63,773 bases of DNA from Rhizobiaceae bacterium (GCA_905339215.1 CAJPFN010000059.1:1-63773), one strand, 5' to 3'; numbered from the stretch's first letter, positions 11,832-21,526 are shown. Numbers and translations: made by a program. The notes: generated by a model from the letters alone, not told the origin.

Positions 11832-13160
11832 TCAGACCGGCTTCTTGCCGAACACGCGGACATATTCCGCGACGCCGCCCTTGGCGAGCGCCTTGGCCTG
11901 CCTGACCCAGTCGTCGCGCTCGATGCGGCCCTTGAAGTTCAGGTAGCCGTCGACCCACTCGCGCTCGGCCTTCTTCCAGCCGGCGATCTGGGCGAAGGTG
12001 TAGATGCCGAGCGAATGCAGGATGCCTTCGATCTTGGGACCGACGCCGGAGATCAGCTTGAGGTCGTCGACCGCCGCCGGCTTCTCGATCGCGGCGGGGC
12101 GGTTGCGGTCGTCAAGAGACGGGCGGCCCTTGTCGCGGCCCGCCGAGGCGATGCCCTTCTCCGCCGGGACGTCTGCCGGGGTCGCTGCCAGCCGATCGGC
12201 GCCGGCCGGCTTGCCGCGACCGGCCTCCGGCGCCTTGTAGGCGGCGGCGGGCTCGACTGGCTTGGCAGCCGCCTTGCGCTGGCGCACGGCCTGTTCGGCC
12301 TCGGCTGCCGTCGCGTTCGCCGCCTTCGCCACGTGTTTCGGCGCCGCCGCGCTTGCCGCCTTCTCCGCGCTCGGCGCGACCTTCACGGGCGACGGCGACT
12401 TCACCGCCGGACTGGTCTCGATGGCATCGGTCTTCGGCCTGGCCGCCTTGGACGGGGCGACCGGCGGGGTCGCCGCCGCCGCACCGGCGGCCTTCGCCGC
12501 CTTCGCTTCGGCGCGGGCTTCCTTGTCGCGGTTCACCTTGAGCAGCGGCTTCTCGTCGGTCAGCGTGGTGAAGCCCGAGATCGGCGCCGAGAAGGTCCGC
12601 GCCGTCTGCGGGCCGGTCGGGACGCTTGCACCGTTGCCCGCCTCGAAGGCATCGATGATTTCGGCGAGGCGTTCGGGCGTCAGGTCCTCGTAGGTATCCT
12701 TGAAGATCATGACCATTGGCGCGTTGACGCAGGCGCCGAGGCACTCGACCTCCTCCCACGACAGCGTGCCCGCCGCGTTGGTGTGGAACTGGTCGTGATG
12801 GATCTTGTCGCGGCACACATCCATCAACGCTTCCGAACCGCGCAGCATGCACGGCGTCGTGCCGCACACCTGGATATGGGCGCGGGTGCCGACCGGCTTC
12901 AGCTGGAACTGCGTATAGAAGGTCGCGACCTCGAGCGCGCGGATATAGGCCATGCCGAGCATGTCGGCGATCTGCTCGATCGCCGCCTTGGTCACCCAGC
13001 CTTCCTGCTCCTGCGCCAGCATGAGCAGCGGGATGATGGCCGACTGCTCGCGGCCCTTCGGATACTTGGCGATCCAGCGCTGCGCTTCGGCGACCTTTTC
13101 GCCCTTGAAGGCGAAGGCGGCGGGCTGGACGGCAGCTTCTGCGAGACGGCGGACGGTCAT
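11832..13160 (-). CDS. nuoE: NADH-quinone oxidoreductase subunit E with long C-terminal extension
   Basis: NuoE carries the 2Fe-2S cluster N1a. Residues 1 to about 180 form the usual thioredoxin-like domain with [10 protein letters not shown] and [10 protein letters not shown] supplying four cysteines. At 442 residues the protein is over twice the usual length. The extra part is an Ala/Lys/Pro-rich linker (about 210-375) and a helix-hairpin-helix-like module, [18 protein letters not shown] then [13 protein letters not shown], nearly identical in pattern to the separate protein at 9762-10436. Extended NuoE is known in Rhizobiales; the role of the tail is not. The start is the ATG 1 nt after the nuoD stop. 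Confidence 0.96.
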   Translation of the reverse strand: MTVRRLAEAAVQPAAFAFKGEKVAEAQRWIAKYPKGREQSAIIPLLMLAQEQEGWVTKAAIEQIADMLGMAYIRALEVATFYTQFQLKPVGTRAHIQVCGTTPCMLRGSEALMDVCRDKIHHDQFHTNAAGTLSWEEVECLGACVNAPMVMIFKDTYEDLTPERLAEIIDAFEAGNGASVPTGPQTARTFSAPISGFTTLTDEKPLLKVNRDKEARAEAKAAKAAGAAAATPPVAPSKAARPKTDAIETSPAVKSPSPVKVAPSAEKAASAAAPKHVAKAANATAAEAEQAVRQRKAAAKPVEPAAAYKAPEAGRGKPAGADRLAATPADVPAEKGIASAGRDKGRPSLDDRNRPAAIEKPAAVDDLKLISGVGPKIEGILHSLGIYTFAQIAGWKKAEREWVDGYLNFKGRIERDDWVRQAKALAKGGVAEYVRVFGKKPV

Positions 13161-13161
13161 C

Positions 13162-14352
13162 TTAGCGGTCGACCTCACCAAAAACGATATCGAGGGAGCC
13201 GAGGATGGCGCTGACGTCGGCCAGCATGTGGCCGCGGCAGAGAAAATCCATGGCCTGGAGATGGGCGAATCCCGGCGCGCGCAGCTTACAGCGATACGGC
13301 TTGTTGGTGCCGTCGGAGACGAGATAGACGCCGAACTCGCCCTTCGGCGCTTCGACCGCCGCATATACTTCGCCGGCGGGAACGTGATAGCCCTCGGTGT
13401 AGAGCTTGAAGTGATGGATCAGCGCTTCCATCGAGCGCTTCATGGCGCCGCGCTTCGGTGGCACCACCTTGCCGTCCTCGTTGGAGACCGGGCCGACCCG
13501 CTCCTTGCCGAGCAGGCGGTCGACGCACTGGCGCATGATCCTGGCGGACTGACGCATCTCTTCCATGCGGATGAGGTAGCGGTCGTAACAGTCGCCGTTC
13601 TTGCCGACGGGGATGTCGAACTCCATCTCCGAATAGCATTCGTAGGGCTGCGACTTGCGCAGATCCCATGCCGCGCCCGAGCCGCGCACCATGACGCCGG
13701 AGAAGCCCCAGGCCCAGGCATCGTCGAGGTCGACGACGCCGATGTCGGCGTTGCGCTGCTTGAAGATGCGGTTGCCGGTGAGCAGCTGGTCGAGATTGTC
13801 GACCGTCTGCAGGAACGGATCGATCCACTTGCCGATGTCCTCGACCAGGCGATCCGGCAGGTCCTGATGCACCCCGCCGGGGCGGAAATAGGCGGCGTGC
13901 ATACGCGCGCCGGAGGCGCGTTCGTAGAACACCATCAGCTTCTCGCGCTCCTCGAAGCCCCACAGCGGCGGGGTGAGCGCGCCGACGTCCATGGCCTGCG
14001 TCGTCACGTTGAGCAGGTGCGACAGAATGCGGCCGATCTCGGAATAGAGCACGCGGATCAGCTGCCCGCGCTTCGGCACCGCGATACCAAGCAGCCGCTC
14101 GACCGCGAGCGCGAACGCATGCTCCTGGTTCATCGGCGAGACGTAGTCGAGCCGGTCGAAATAGGGCACGGCTTGAAGGTAGGTCTTCGTCTCGATCAGC
14201 TTCTCGGTGCCGCGGTGAAGCAGGCCGATATGCGGATCGACGCGTTCGACCACCTCGCCATCGAGTTCGAGCACGAGGCGCAGCACGCCATGCGCAGCCG
14301 GGTGCTGGGGGCCGAAGTTGATGTTGAAGTTGCGGACGTTGTGTTCGGTCAT
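13162..14352 (-). CDS. nuoD: NADH-quinone oxidoreductase subunit D
   Basis: The 49-kDa-type subunit lining the quinone-reduction site of complex I. The 396-residue product begins with the family N-terminus [22 protein letters not shown] and includes [10 protein letters not shown], the [15 protein letters not shown] segment with the quinone-site Tyr and His neighbourhood, and the C-terminal DIVFGEVDR. NuoC and NuoD are separate genes here, unlike the enterobacterial fusion. A repeat-bearing 178-nt gap separates it from nuoC. Confidence 0.97.
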   Translation of the reverse strand: MTEHNVRNFNINFGPQHPAAHGVLRLVLELDGEVVERVDPHIGLLHRGTEKLIETKTYLQAVPYFDRLDYVSPMNQEHAFALAVERLLGIAVPKRGQLIRVLYSEIGRILSHLLNVTTQAMDVGALTPPLWGFEEREKLMVFYERASGARMHAAYFRPGGVHQDLPDRLVEDIGKWIDPFLQTVDNLDQLLTGNRIFKQRNADIGVVDLDDAWAWGFSGVMVRGSGAAWDLRKSQPYECYSEMEFDIPVGKNGDCYDRYLIRMEEMRQSARIMRQCVDRLLGKERVGPVSNEDGKVVPPKRGAMKRSMEALIHHFKLYTEGYHVPAGEVYAAVEAPKGEFGVYLVSDGTNKPYRCKLRAPGFAHLQAMDFLCRGHMLADVSAILGSLDIVFGEVDR

Positions 14353-14373
14353 CGCGATTGGCCCTGCGGTCGT

Positions 14374-14523
14374 CGGCAGTCGGCAGTCGGCAGTCGGGCA
14401 AGTAGGGCGGCAATCCCACGCGTTTGGCGTCGGGACCTATCGGCGTCCGAAGTCCGAAGCGTGGTGACGCCCGGAATTCGTGATACCTTGCGACAGGTCT
14501 CGACTGCCGACTGCCGACTACCG
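14374..14523. repeat. 150-bp inverted-repeat element (MITE-like) between nuoD and nuoC
   Basis: The arms at 14374-14396 and 14501-14523 are reverse complements over 23 bp with one mismatch. Each arm is itself a tandem array of the 7-mer CGGCAGT (complement ACTGCCG). The 104-bp interior contains weaker inverted segments around 14418-14463. There is no coding capacity. It sits inside the otherwise tight nuo operon, ending 7 nt before the nuoC stop, so it is transcribed and could fold into a long hairpin. Similar small palindromic elements are common in rhizobial genomes; family assignment needs a genome search. Confidence 0.7.
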
Positions 14524-14530
14524 AATGCCG

Positions 14531-15133
14531 TCATGGCTTTGCCTTCTCATCCCCGGGCAGGACGTAGTCCGTCCCCTCCCATGGCGACATGAAGTCGAAG
14601 TTGCGGAATTCCTGCTTGAGCTCCACCGGCTCGTAGACGACGCGCTTGGCCTCGTCATCGTAGCGCACCTCGACGAAACCGGTGAGCGGGAAGTCCTTGC
14701 GCAGGGGGTGCCCCTCGAAGCCATAGTCGGTGAGCAGCCGGCGCAGGTCGGGATGTCCGGAGAACAGGATGCCGTAGAGATCGTAGGCCTCGCGCTCGAA
14801 CCAGTCGGCGCCCGGGAAGACGCCGGTCACCGACGGCACCGGCGTTTCCTCGTCGGTCATTACCTTGACTCGGATGCGCTGGTTCTGCCGCGGCGACAGA
14901 AGATGGTAGACGACGTCGAAACGGCGCGCCCGCGCCGGGTAGTCGGCGCCGCAGACGTCGATGATAGAGATGAACTGGCACTGCACGTCGCGGCGCAGGA
15001 ACGTCAGCACCGGCACGATGTTCTCCGGCTCGACCGTCAGCGTCAGTTCGCCATAGGCGACGACCGCCTCCTGGATGCGGGCGCCGAGCTTTTCGGCGAT
15101 GTAGGCGGACAGGTCGTTCAACGCTTCGCTCAT
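14531..15133 (-). CDS. nuoC: NADH-quinone oxidoreductase subunit C
   Basis: The 30-kDa-type peripheral arm subunit of complex I. The 200-residue product contains the signature [20 protein letters not shown], then [19 protein letters not shown], and ends at [17 protein letters not shown]. The ATG at 15133 lies 5 nt after the nuoB stop. The same frame is open for another 600 nt upstream through nuoB, but those codons do not resemble the family. Confidence 0.97.
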   Translation of the reverse strand: MSEALNDLSAYIAEKLGARIQEAVVAYGELTLTVEPENIVPVLTFLRRDVQCQFISIIDVCGADYPARARRFDVVYHLLSPRQNQRIRVKVMTDEETPVPSVTGVFPGADWFEREAYDLYGILFSGHPDLRRLLTDYGFEGHPLRKDFPLTGFVEVRYDDEAKRVVYEPVELKQEFRNFDFMSPWEGTDYVLPGDEKAKP

Positions 15134-15138
15134 CGGGA

Positions 15139-15720
15139 TCACCGCTCGATCGTACCGGTGCGACGGATCTTCTTCTGAAGGAGAAGGATGCCGTAGAGCA
15201 GCGCCTCGGCCGTCGGCGGGCAGCCGGGCACGTAGATGTCGACCGGCACCACGCGGTCGCAGCCGCGCACCACCGAATAGGAGTAATGATAGTAGCCGCC
15301 GCCGTTGGCGCAGGAACCCATGGAGATGACGTAGCGCGGCTCCGGCATCTGGTCGTAGACCTTGCGCAGGGCCGGCGCCATCTTGTTGGTCAGCGTGCCG
15401 GCGACGATCATGACGTCGGACTGGCGCGGAGATGCGCGCGGCGCGATGCCGAAGCGCTCGGCGTCGTAGCGCGGCATGGAAATGTGCATCATCTCCACCG
15501 CGCAGCAGGCGAGGCCGAAGGTCATCCACATCAGCGAGCCGGTGCGTGCCCATGTGATCAGGGCCTCGGACGAGGTGACGAGAAAGCCCTTGTCGGAAAG
15601 CTCGCCGTTCAACTCTCCGAAGAAGCGGTCGTCGCTGCCCACCGGCTTGCCGGTCGCCGGATCGATGATGCCCTTCGGCTTCGGCGCGACGAGGGTGCCG
15701 GAACTGTCGTTCAATCCCAT
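15139..15720 (-). CDS. nuoB: NADH-quinone oxidoreductase subunit B (cluster N2 subunit)
   Basis: NuoB carries the terminal 4Fe-4S cluster N2, which reduces quinone. The 193-residue product shows the tandem cysteines of [11 protein letters not shown], the third at [16 protein letters not shown] and the fourth in [15 protein letters not shown]. The ATG at 15720 overlaps the end of nuoA by 10 nt, as often seen for this pair. The N-terminal extension before the conserved domain is about 30 residues, normal for rhizobia. Confidence 0.97.
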   Translation of the reverse strand: MGLNDSSGTLVAPKPKGIIDPATGKPVGSDDRFFGELNGELSDKGFLVTSSEALITWARTGSLMWMTFGLACCAVEMMHISMPRYDAERFGIAPRASPRQSDVMIVAGTLTNKMAPALRKVYDQMPEPRYVISMGSCANGGGYYHYSYSVVRGCDRVVPVDIYVPGCPPTAEALLYGILLLQKKIRRTGTIER

Positions 15721-16076
15721 TCCAGCGCTCCTTTCTTCCATTCGTAGATGAACCCGATGGTGAGCACGGCAAGGAAGACCATCATCGACCAGAAGCCGAG
15801 CATGCCGACCTCGGAGAACGACACCGCCCAGGGAAAGAGGAACGCCACTTCGAGGTCGAAGATGATGAAAAGGATCGAGACGAGGTAGAAGCGCACGTCG
15901 AACTTCATGCGGGCGTCGTCGAAGGCGTTGAAACCGCACTCGTAGGCCGACAGCTTTTCGGGATCGGGACTGCGATACGCGACCAGGAACGGAGCGACGA
16001 GCAGGGCGACACCGATGGCGAGCGCTACTCCGATGAAAATGACGATCGGCAGGTATTCGCTGAGGAGTCCGTTCAT
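15711..16076 (-). CDS. nuoA: NADH-quinone oxidoreductase subunit A
   Basis: A small membrane subunit of complex I and the first gene of the nuo operon. The 121-residue product has three transmembrane helices, the loop [21 protein letters not shown] with the quinone-site cysteine, and [14 protein letters not shown] with conserved acidic residues. The start is ATG 16076 ([12 protein letters not shown]). An in-frame start 48 nt upstream would add a basic, non-conserved tail and is rejected. Confidence 0.97.
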   Translation of the reverse strand: MNGLLSEYLPIVIFIGVALAIGVALLVAPFLVAYRSPDPEKLSAYECGFNAFDDARMKFDVRFYLVSILFIIFDLEVAFLFPWAVSFSEVGMLGFWSMMVFLAVLTIGFIYEWKKGALEWD

Positions 16077-16499
16077 TTCGGCTGGCTTTCGCTTCGCTGG
16101 CTTTCGGTGGCTGCGGACCAACACTCACTATAGCACTGCAGGCATGAGCGGAACCGCCAAGCGCCGGTTTTTCGACGATCAGCCCGGCCATGCTGCAACG
16201 CGGCGAGGGTTAGCGCAGCAGGACAGGCCACGCAAGCCCGACCATGGCGAAACTGCGTCGGTCAAGCCCGGTTACGAACCGCTTCGCGGCATCGACGCGG
16301 CGCAATGCCGCGCGGTGCGGATGCGACCGCGGCGTCCCGGGCCATCTGCGCCTCGCGAGAGCGCGAATCTGCCGATACGAGCGGCGACTCGGGCGGCAGC
16401 CCATGGCGCTGACAACCGCAGCCACGACACGGCCGCGCCAGACCGTCGGCGCGGTCAGCTGACCACAGATCGTCGGAAAGAGGCAAAATGAGAAGAGAA
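16077..16499 (-). promoter_or_regulatory. Non-coding leader of the nuo operon with a possible -10 box
   Basis: A 423-bp stretch between nuoA and tRNA-Asp with no gene I can support. A TATAGT on the minus strand (16127-16132) about 50 nt before nuoA is a candidate -10 box. I do not see a convincing -35 at 16-18 bp. A CTTTCG/CGCTGG-type short direct repeat lies at 16081-16108. The rest is ordinary GC-rich sequence with short open frames of shadow type. Confidence 0.3.
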
Positions 16500-16576
16500 T
16501 GGCGCGAGTGACGGGGCTCGAACCCGCGACCTCCGGCGTGACAGGCCGGCACTCTAACCGACTGAGCTACACCCGC
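16500..16576 (-). tRNA. tRNA-Asp (GTC)
   Basis: A full cloverleaf on the minus strand: acceptor GCGGGTG pairs with CACTCGC, D arm GCTC...GAGT, and anticodon stem CCGGC/GCCGG around loop CTGTCAC, giving anticodon GTC. The T arm contains GGTTCGAGCC. CCA is encoded (16502-16500). It lies in the nuo orientation, upstream of nuoA, as in many alphaproteobacteria. Confidence 0.95.
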
Positions 16577-16783
16577 GCTTCGACGCCGGGCAAAGACCCT
16601 CGATGCGTCGTTGGGCGGTCAATTAAGCGGTCGCCATGACGGTGTCAAGCACGGCCGAAGCGGTTTCCGACAGCCCCGCGGAGCTTTTCGGTAGCTAGAC
16701 ACCGGCCGCCCGCACGGGACGGCCCGGCGCATGCTTTGTTCTTGCGGGCCGGACCGGAAGCGCTTAAACGTCCGCCTCGGTCG

Positions 16784-16859
<76 letters not shown>

Positions 16860-16879
16860 TCGAACGCTTGTACGGCCCG

Positions 16880-16920
16880 GAGACATAGGTAACAGACTGT
16901 ACCCGAGACATGGGTGACAG
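16880..16920. repeat. Two 16-bp direct repeats, IS481-end-like remnant
   Basis: GAGACATAGGTAACAG (16880-16895) and GAGACATGGGTGACAG (16905-16920) are direct copies with two differences at a 25-bp period, joined by ACTGTACCC. From memory, GAGACATRGGTRACA tandem units occur at the ends of IS481-type elements. No transposase is present. The second copy ends 2 nt before the stop codon of the methyltransferase gene and the first begins 20 nt after tRNA-Val. The link to an insertion sequence is inference. Confidence 0.55.
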
Positions 16921-16922
16921 CC

Positions 16923-17666
16923 TCAGCCTTCCGGCCTTCGCCTGAGCCTCCAGGGAATCACCGCCGGCACGCGCGCCGCATAATCTGCATAGGCCTTGCC
17001 GTGCACCGCGACGAGGTCGCGCTTTTCGTAATACATGCCGACGAAGATGTAGACCGACATTGCCGATGCGAAGACCAGGTGGCCGACAGTCATGTCGGGC
17101 GTGCTCCAGAACGCGATGAGGAGCCCAAGCTGCTGCGGGTTCCTGACGTATCGGTAGGCATAGCCGTCGACAAAGGGCTGGGCAGGCTGCGGCCGATCCC
17201 GGTACCAGGCCCACGCCTGCTCGATGCCGAGAAGATAGAAAACGCCGACGGACCAGTAGGCTACCGCCGCGATCACCCAGCCCAAAACAAACAGTAGCCA
17301 GATCAGTCCGCGGAGAAGCGGCTGATCGACGGACCAGAGCATGACCGGCACCGGCTGGAAAAAGTGGACCAGGAAGAATTGGGCGGCCACGGCGAACCAG
17401 ACATAGACCGATCGCTCCATGGCCGGCGCGACCCAGCGCGACGACCACGTCTTGAACAGCGTTCTTGCCATGCCCGTATGCTGCAGGCCGAACAGCGCGA
17501 CGAGAAACAGGTCGACGGCCAGCGCCCAGGCAAGAGAGGTCTTCATGGGCGAATTGATCGAATGCCCGGGAATCAAGTCCGCCAGCCAGAAGACGAGATA
17601 GGCGAAAACCACATGGACAAGGACGAAGCCGACGACGGCGAACACGAGCGCTGCGCTTTTCTTCAT
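16923..17666 (-). CDS. mddA: MddA-like membrane methyltransferase (NnrU/isoprenylcysteine methyltransferase superfamily)
   Basis: A 247-residue polytopic inner-membrane protein with about six transmembrane helices. The C-terminal half has the superfamily core YAYRYVRNPQQLGLLIAFW, then TPDMTVGHLVFA and EKRDLVAVHGKAYADY. These match my memory of methanethiol S-methyltransferase (MddA), which makes dimethyl sulfide from methanethiol and S-adenosylmethionine. The broader family also methylates other thiols and includes NnrU. The start is ATG 17666 (MKKSAALVF); upstream codons are polar and not conserved. A methanethiol-producing MdeA is encoded 36 kb away, which would suit this role. Confidence 0.7.
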   Translation of the reverse strand: MKKSAALVFAVVGFVLVHVVFAYLVFWLADLIPGHSINSPMKTSLAWALAVDLFLVALFGLQHTGMARTLFKTWSSRWVAPAMERSVYVWFAVAAQFFLVHFFQPVPVMLWSVDQPLLRGLIWLLFVLGWVIAAVAYWSVGVFYLLGIEQAWAWYRDRPQPAQPFVDGYAYRYVRNPQQLGLLIAFWSTPDMTVGHLVFASAMSVYIFVGMYYEKRDLVAVHGKAYADYAARVPAVIPWRLRRRPEG

Positions 17667-17922
17667 ATCCGGTTCCACAATGTCCACCTGGTGCGACCGC
17701 CTACATTCGCCTACAAAGAACGCCAACGGTAGCCAAAGGCATTGATCTCACGCAACTGGCCGTCAGCGAGCGAAACGCACGGCCTATGGCGGGTTGCCGC
17801 GCCCGGGCCGGGCGCATTTGAAACGCATCCGAACTGGCTTATTGGTATCCAGGCGGTTCCTTCGCGGATGCCGATACGACGTCGGTGTCCGGGGGATTGG
17901 GGAGAGGCTTCGGTCGCAACAG

Positions 17923-20121
17923 ATGAGGCAGTTCGGCATCGGCAGGCTCGGCGCCGCGATCGTGGCCCGGGCGAGGCACTTCGCGGCGTTTGCCATCGCG
18001 CTGACAGTCGGTGCGTTGGCCGCGATCCCGGGCGGTCTCGTTTTCAACGGTGACGTCACCGATCTTCTCAGGGTCAACACGCCCGGCTATCGCGATCTCG
18101 AGCGCATGGAGAAGGATTTTCACCCCTTCTCCACGGACGAGGTGATCGTCGTGGAATCGGACGGCTTCGGCGACCCGGCCGCCTTCGACGCGCTCGCTGA
18201 ACTGGTGGCCGAGCTACAGCTCACGACCGGCGTGGAAGCCGCCGTCTCCATCTTCTCGTTGCCGATCCATGGGTCTACCGTACCCTATCTCGCGTCGCCG
18301 GACGCAAATGCGCTGGCGCCCGGCGAGCGGCTCGGCGCGTTGCTCGAGGGGCAGTTCCTCGCCGCCGATCTCCTGTCGAAGGACCTGACGACGACGCTCG
18401 TCGTGCTCGCCATCGCGCAGGAAGGCGACGCCCTGCGCACGGGTCTCGGCGCCGAAGGCCGGCAGGAGATCGAGGAAACGGCGGCGCGTTTCGCGCCAAC
18501 GCTTTCCGTCTCGTTCGCGGGGATGAAGGAAATCCACCGGACGATTGAAGAGGGGCTTCGCCGCGACCAGCGCCTGCTCGCGATTACGTCCACGCTTCTG
18601 TGCGTCCTTCTTTCGCTCCTGATCTTCCGGTCGTGGCGCGGCGCGCTGGTCTGCGCGGTGCCGCCAATCACGGGTGCGATCTGGTTCTTCGGCTTCGCCG
18701 CGATCACCGGAATCGCCATCGACCCGGTCACGGCGATCATCCCGACGCTGATCATCGTTGTCGGCTTTGCCGATTCCGTGCACCTCTACTTCACCTATCT
18801 GCGCGTGCGGCCGCAGAGCAGGGACGTCTCCGAGGCCGCGCGCCGGACCATGGTCGAGACCGGCCCGGCCTGCTTCCTCACCAGCCTGACGACCGCCGTC
18901 TCCTGCCTCGGCGTCGGCGCCGCCGGTAGCGCGGCGCTGAACGCCTTCGCCATCGGCGGTTTCTTCGGCCTTATCCTGCAGTTCTCGGCCGCCCTGCTCT
19001 GCTTTCCGTTGCTTCTTGTCGCGCTGGAGAGAGGCGCGCACTCGATGCGGACTCCCGAAGGCGGGGCCTTCGCGCTTGTTGCGCGAGGTGCGGAGAGCCT
19101 TCTCGGTTTCGGTCGGGCGGTGCTCATACTGTCAGCCGGCGCGTTCCTCGTCCTTGTCTATGCGCATACCCAGCTGCCGGTGGGTTTCCAGCTCTCCGAG
19201 CATCTGCGCAGCGACGGCGACCTGGCAAGGCTCCAGCAGCGGATCAGCGCCAAAGGACTTGGCAGCGCCTATGTCTTTCTCATCGTTCCGGATACCGATG
19301 GGGTGAAGGGGCTTTCGCCCGCCGATGTCCAGGTGTTCGAACGCATCGGCGCGGCGCTGTTCGCCGAACGGTTCGGCGAATCGGGCGGCGTCCCGTTCCT
19401 CAACGCCGAGCAGCTCGATCGCCTGGCCTCCGAAGACCCGGCGCTGCTGAAACGTTTCGTCGCCGCGGACGGCTTGCGCTACCTCGTTCCCATTCCGATC
19501 GACCCGACGCTTCCGTCGGAAGACATCGAGAGGGAATGCGCGAAGATCGTCGAACGTGTGCAGGCCGCGGGGCTGCCGGGGACGTTCGAAATCGTCGGCA
19601 TACCCCTGCTTTCGGCGCGCGAGGTGCCGGACATGATCAAGGACCTGCAACTGGGTTTCCTCGTCGCACTCGTCCTCGTCGTACTCATTATCGTCTTTGC
19701 CACCGGGTCGCCGCGCCTCGGCCTCCTGTCGCTCATACCGAATCTCATCCCGATCCTCGGCGTCGAGGCGGTGCTGTTTCTGGCGTCCGAGCCGCTGACC
19801 ATGACGGCTGCGGTCTCCCTGACGATCGCCTTCGGTATCGCAGTCGACAATTCGATCCATCTCCTCAGCCGCTACCAGCAACCTTCCAGCGCGCCGCCCG
19901 ATTCGCGGCTGCGCCAGACGGTCGGCGAGATCGCGGCGCCCATCGCGGCGACGACGACGCTTCTGGTGGTCGGTTTGTCGGTGACGCAGGTGAGCACACT
20001 GCCGGCGGTCGCCGTGTTCGGACAGCTCGTCTCGGCAGCGCTGGTGCTCGCCATGGCGTCATCGCTTTTCCTGCTCCCCGCCTTCATCGAACCACGACAT
20101 CGACGCGACAAGGAACCATGA
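17923..20121 (+). CDS. MMPL/RND-superfamily exporter
   Basis: A 732-residue inner-membrane transporter with the duplicated RND plan: an N-terminal helix, a periplasmic domain with FNGDVTDLLRVNTPGY, five helices including the ITGIAIDPVTAIIPTLIIVVG region, then a second periplasmic domain and helix bundle with AFGIAVDNSIHLLSRY. These D-containing helices are the proton-relay type. MMPL proteins export lipids or hydrophobic molecules; the substrate is not readable. The start is ATG 17923, with GGGGAGAGG some 20 nt upstream, so the start is not certain. Its stop overlaps the next gene by ATGA. Confidence 0.85.
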   Translation: MRQFGIGRLGAAIVARARHFAAFAIALTVGALAAIPGGLVFNGDVTDLLRVNTPGYRDLERMEKDFHPFSTDEVIVVESDGFGDPAAFDALAELVAELQLTTGVEAAVSIFSLPIHGSTVPYLASPDANALAPGERLGALLEGQFLAADLLSKDLTTTLVVLAIAQEGDALRTGLGAEGRQEIEETAARFAPTLSVSFAGMKEIHRTIEEGLRRDQRLLAITSTLLCVLLSLLIFRSWRGALVCAVPPITGAIWFFGFAAITGIAIDPVTAIIPTLIIVVGFADSVHLYFTYLRVRPQSRDVSEAARRTMVETGPACFLTSLTTAVSCLGVGAAGSAALNAFAIGGFFGLILQFSAALLCFPLLLVALERGAHSMRTPEGGAFALVARGAESLLGFGRAVLILSAGAFLVLVYAHTQLPVGFQLSEHLRSDGDLARLQQRISAKGLGSAYVFLIVPDTDGVKGLSPADVQVFERIGAALFAERFGESGGVPFLNAEQLDRLASEDPALLKRFVAADGLRYLVPIPIDPTLPSEDIERECAKIVERVQAAGLPGTFEIVGIPLLSAREVPDMIKDLQLGFLVALVLVVLIIVFATGSPRLGLLSLIPNLIPILGVEAVLFLASEPLTMTAAVSLTIAFGIAVDNSIHLLSRYQQPSSAPPDSRLRQTVGEIAAPIAATTTLLVVGLSVTQVSTLPAVAVFGQLVSAALVLAMASSLFLLPAFIEPRHRRDKEP

Positions 20122-20591
20122 AACAAAACGCCATCGCCATCCTGCTGTTCCTTGTCCCGCCGCAGGCCCTGGCCGTCGAACTGGCCGACTATGCCGGCGA
20201 ATGGAAGGGAAACGGCACGTACTCCGAGAAGGGCAGTAGCGAGAGTTCCGGCCGCCTCACCTGCCGGCTGGACATCACCTCGCCGAAGGCCGACGTGATC
20301 GTGATCTCCGGCCGCTGCGCCGCGCCCGCGGGATCGCGCGGCTTCAAGACGCAGGTGACCAAGACCGGTCCCGGCAGCATCGCCGGCCTGGAACTCTCGG
20401 TGACGAAACCGCGCACGTCGGCCGGCCGGCTGAATAGCAGCGGCCTGCGCCTCGACGGCGCGGATGCCGAAGGTTCGTTCTTCTTCCAGCTGTCGTCGCC
20501 CGGCTCCGGGTCGATGGAGATGCGCTCGTCGTCCACGACCGCCAAGAAGACCGAAGCCGCGCAGGTGCAGTTGAAGAAAACCAAGCCGTAG
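20118..20591 (+). CDS. Small secreted protein, partner of the RND exporter
   Basis: A 157-residue protein of unknown function. A cleavable signal peptide is evident (MKQNAIAILLFLVPPQALA, cut near residue 19). The mature part is Ser/Gly/Thr-rich and probably beta-rich, with two cysteines (CRLDI and GRCAAP) that could form a disulfide. It starts 4 nt inside the end of the exporter gene (ATGA), so the two are translationally coupled and likely act together in the envelope. The protein ends in a Lys-rich QVQLKKTKP. I do not recognise a family with confidence. Confidence 0.8.
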   Translation: MKQNAIAILLFLVPPQALAVELADYAGEWKGNGTYSEKGSSESSGRLTCRLDITSPKADVIVISGRCAAPAGSRGFKTQVTKTGPGSIAGLELSVTKPRTSAGRLNSSGLRLDGADAEGSFFFQLSSPGSGSMEMRSSSTTAKKTEAAQVQLKKTKP

Positions 20592-20734
20592 CCGCCGCCG
20601 GGCGGCGGGCTGTCCGCCGCGGGGTTTGCGGCGCACCCGCCGTTTCCCCTGCCGATTTTCAGACCGTTGGCAACATCGCCGCGCCCAGCCCGCGACATAC
20701 TCGGTTCGCGATGGATCGGAGGAGCGGCGACTTC

Positions 20735-21475
20735 ATGCAGTTTTCCAGCAGGTTCGACGGGCAGCGCGCGATTGTCACCGGGGGCGCGGCGGGCATCGGC
20801 CTTTCGGTCGCCCGGCGGCTCGCCGCCGAAGGCGCCCGCGTCATGATCTGGGACCGCGACCGGGCGGCGATCGAGGCGGCGCGCTCGGCCGCCATCGAGG
20901 GCCTTGCGCTCGACCTCGCCGACGCGGCCGCTGTCGAAGCCGCGGCGAAGACAACGGTCAAGGCCCTCGGCGGCGTCGAGGTCATGGTGTGCAGCGCCGG
21001 CATCACCGGCCCGAACCGCACGACGTGGGAATACCCGCCCGAGGACTGGCGCCGCGTCTTCGACGTCAACGTCCACGGGCTCTTCTACTGCAACCGCGCC
21101 ATCGTTCCGGCGATGATCGCCGGCGGCTACGGCCGCATCGTCAACATCGCCTCCGTCGCCGGCAAGGAGGGCAATCCCAACGCCTCGGCCTACAGCGCCT
21201 CGAAGGCGGCGGTGATCGGGCTGACCAAGTCGCTCGGCAAGGAACTGGCCCGGCATCCGATCACCGTCAACTGCATCACGCCGGCGGCCGTGAAGACGGC
21301 GATCTTCGACCAGATGAGCGAGGAGCACATCGCCTTCATGCTCTCCAAGATACCGATGGGCCGGTTCGGGCGGGTCGACGAGGTCACCGCGCTGATCCTG
21401 TGGCTGGCGAGCCGCGAGTGCTCGTTCTCGACCGGTGCCGTCTTCGACGTCTCGGGGGGCCGCGCCACCTATTGA
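20735..21475 (+). CDS. Short-chain dehydrogenase/reductase
   Basis: A 246-residue NAD(P)-dependent SDR. It has the dinucleotide motif TGGAAGIG, the CSAG variant of the NNAG motif, the catalytic Ser in IVNIASVAG and the YSASK active site. The C-terminus GAVFDVSGGRATY is typical of classical sugar/acyl reductases (FabG-like). The start is ATG 20735 because GGAGGAG lies 10 nt upstream; ATG 20711 is an alternative adding eight residues. The TPP enzyme follows 51 nt downstream, suggesting a pair that makes and reduces a keto product. Substrate unknown. Confidence 0.88.
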   Translation: MQFSSRFDGQRAIVTGGAAGIGLSVARRLAAEGARVMIWDRDRAAIEAARSAAIEGLALDLADAAAVEAAAKTTVKALGGVEVMVCSAGITGPNRTTWEYPPEDWRRVFDVNVHGLFYCNRAIVPAMIAGGYGRIVNIASVAGKEGNPNASAYSASKAAVIGLTKSLGKELARHPITVNCITPAAVKTAIFDQMSEEHIAFMLSKIPMGRFGRVDEVTALILWLASRECSFSTGAVFDVSGGRATY

Positions 21476-21526
21476 TCCGGCCCGGTCGCCAAGGGGCGCG
21501 GCCGGGCCTTCGGGAGGAGGACTGAA

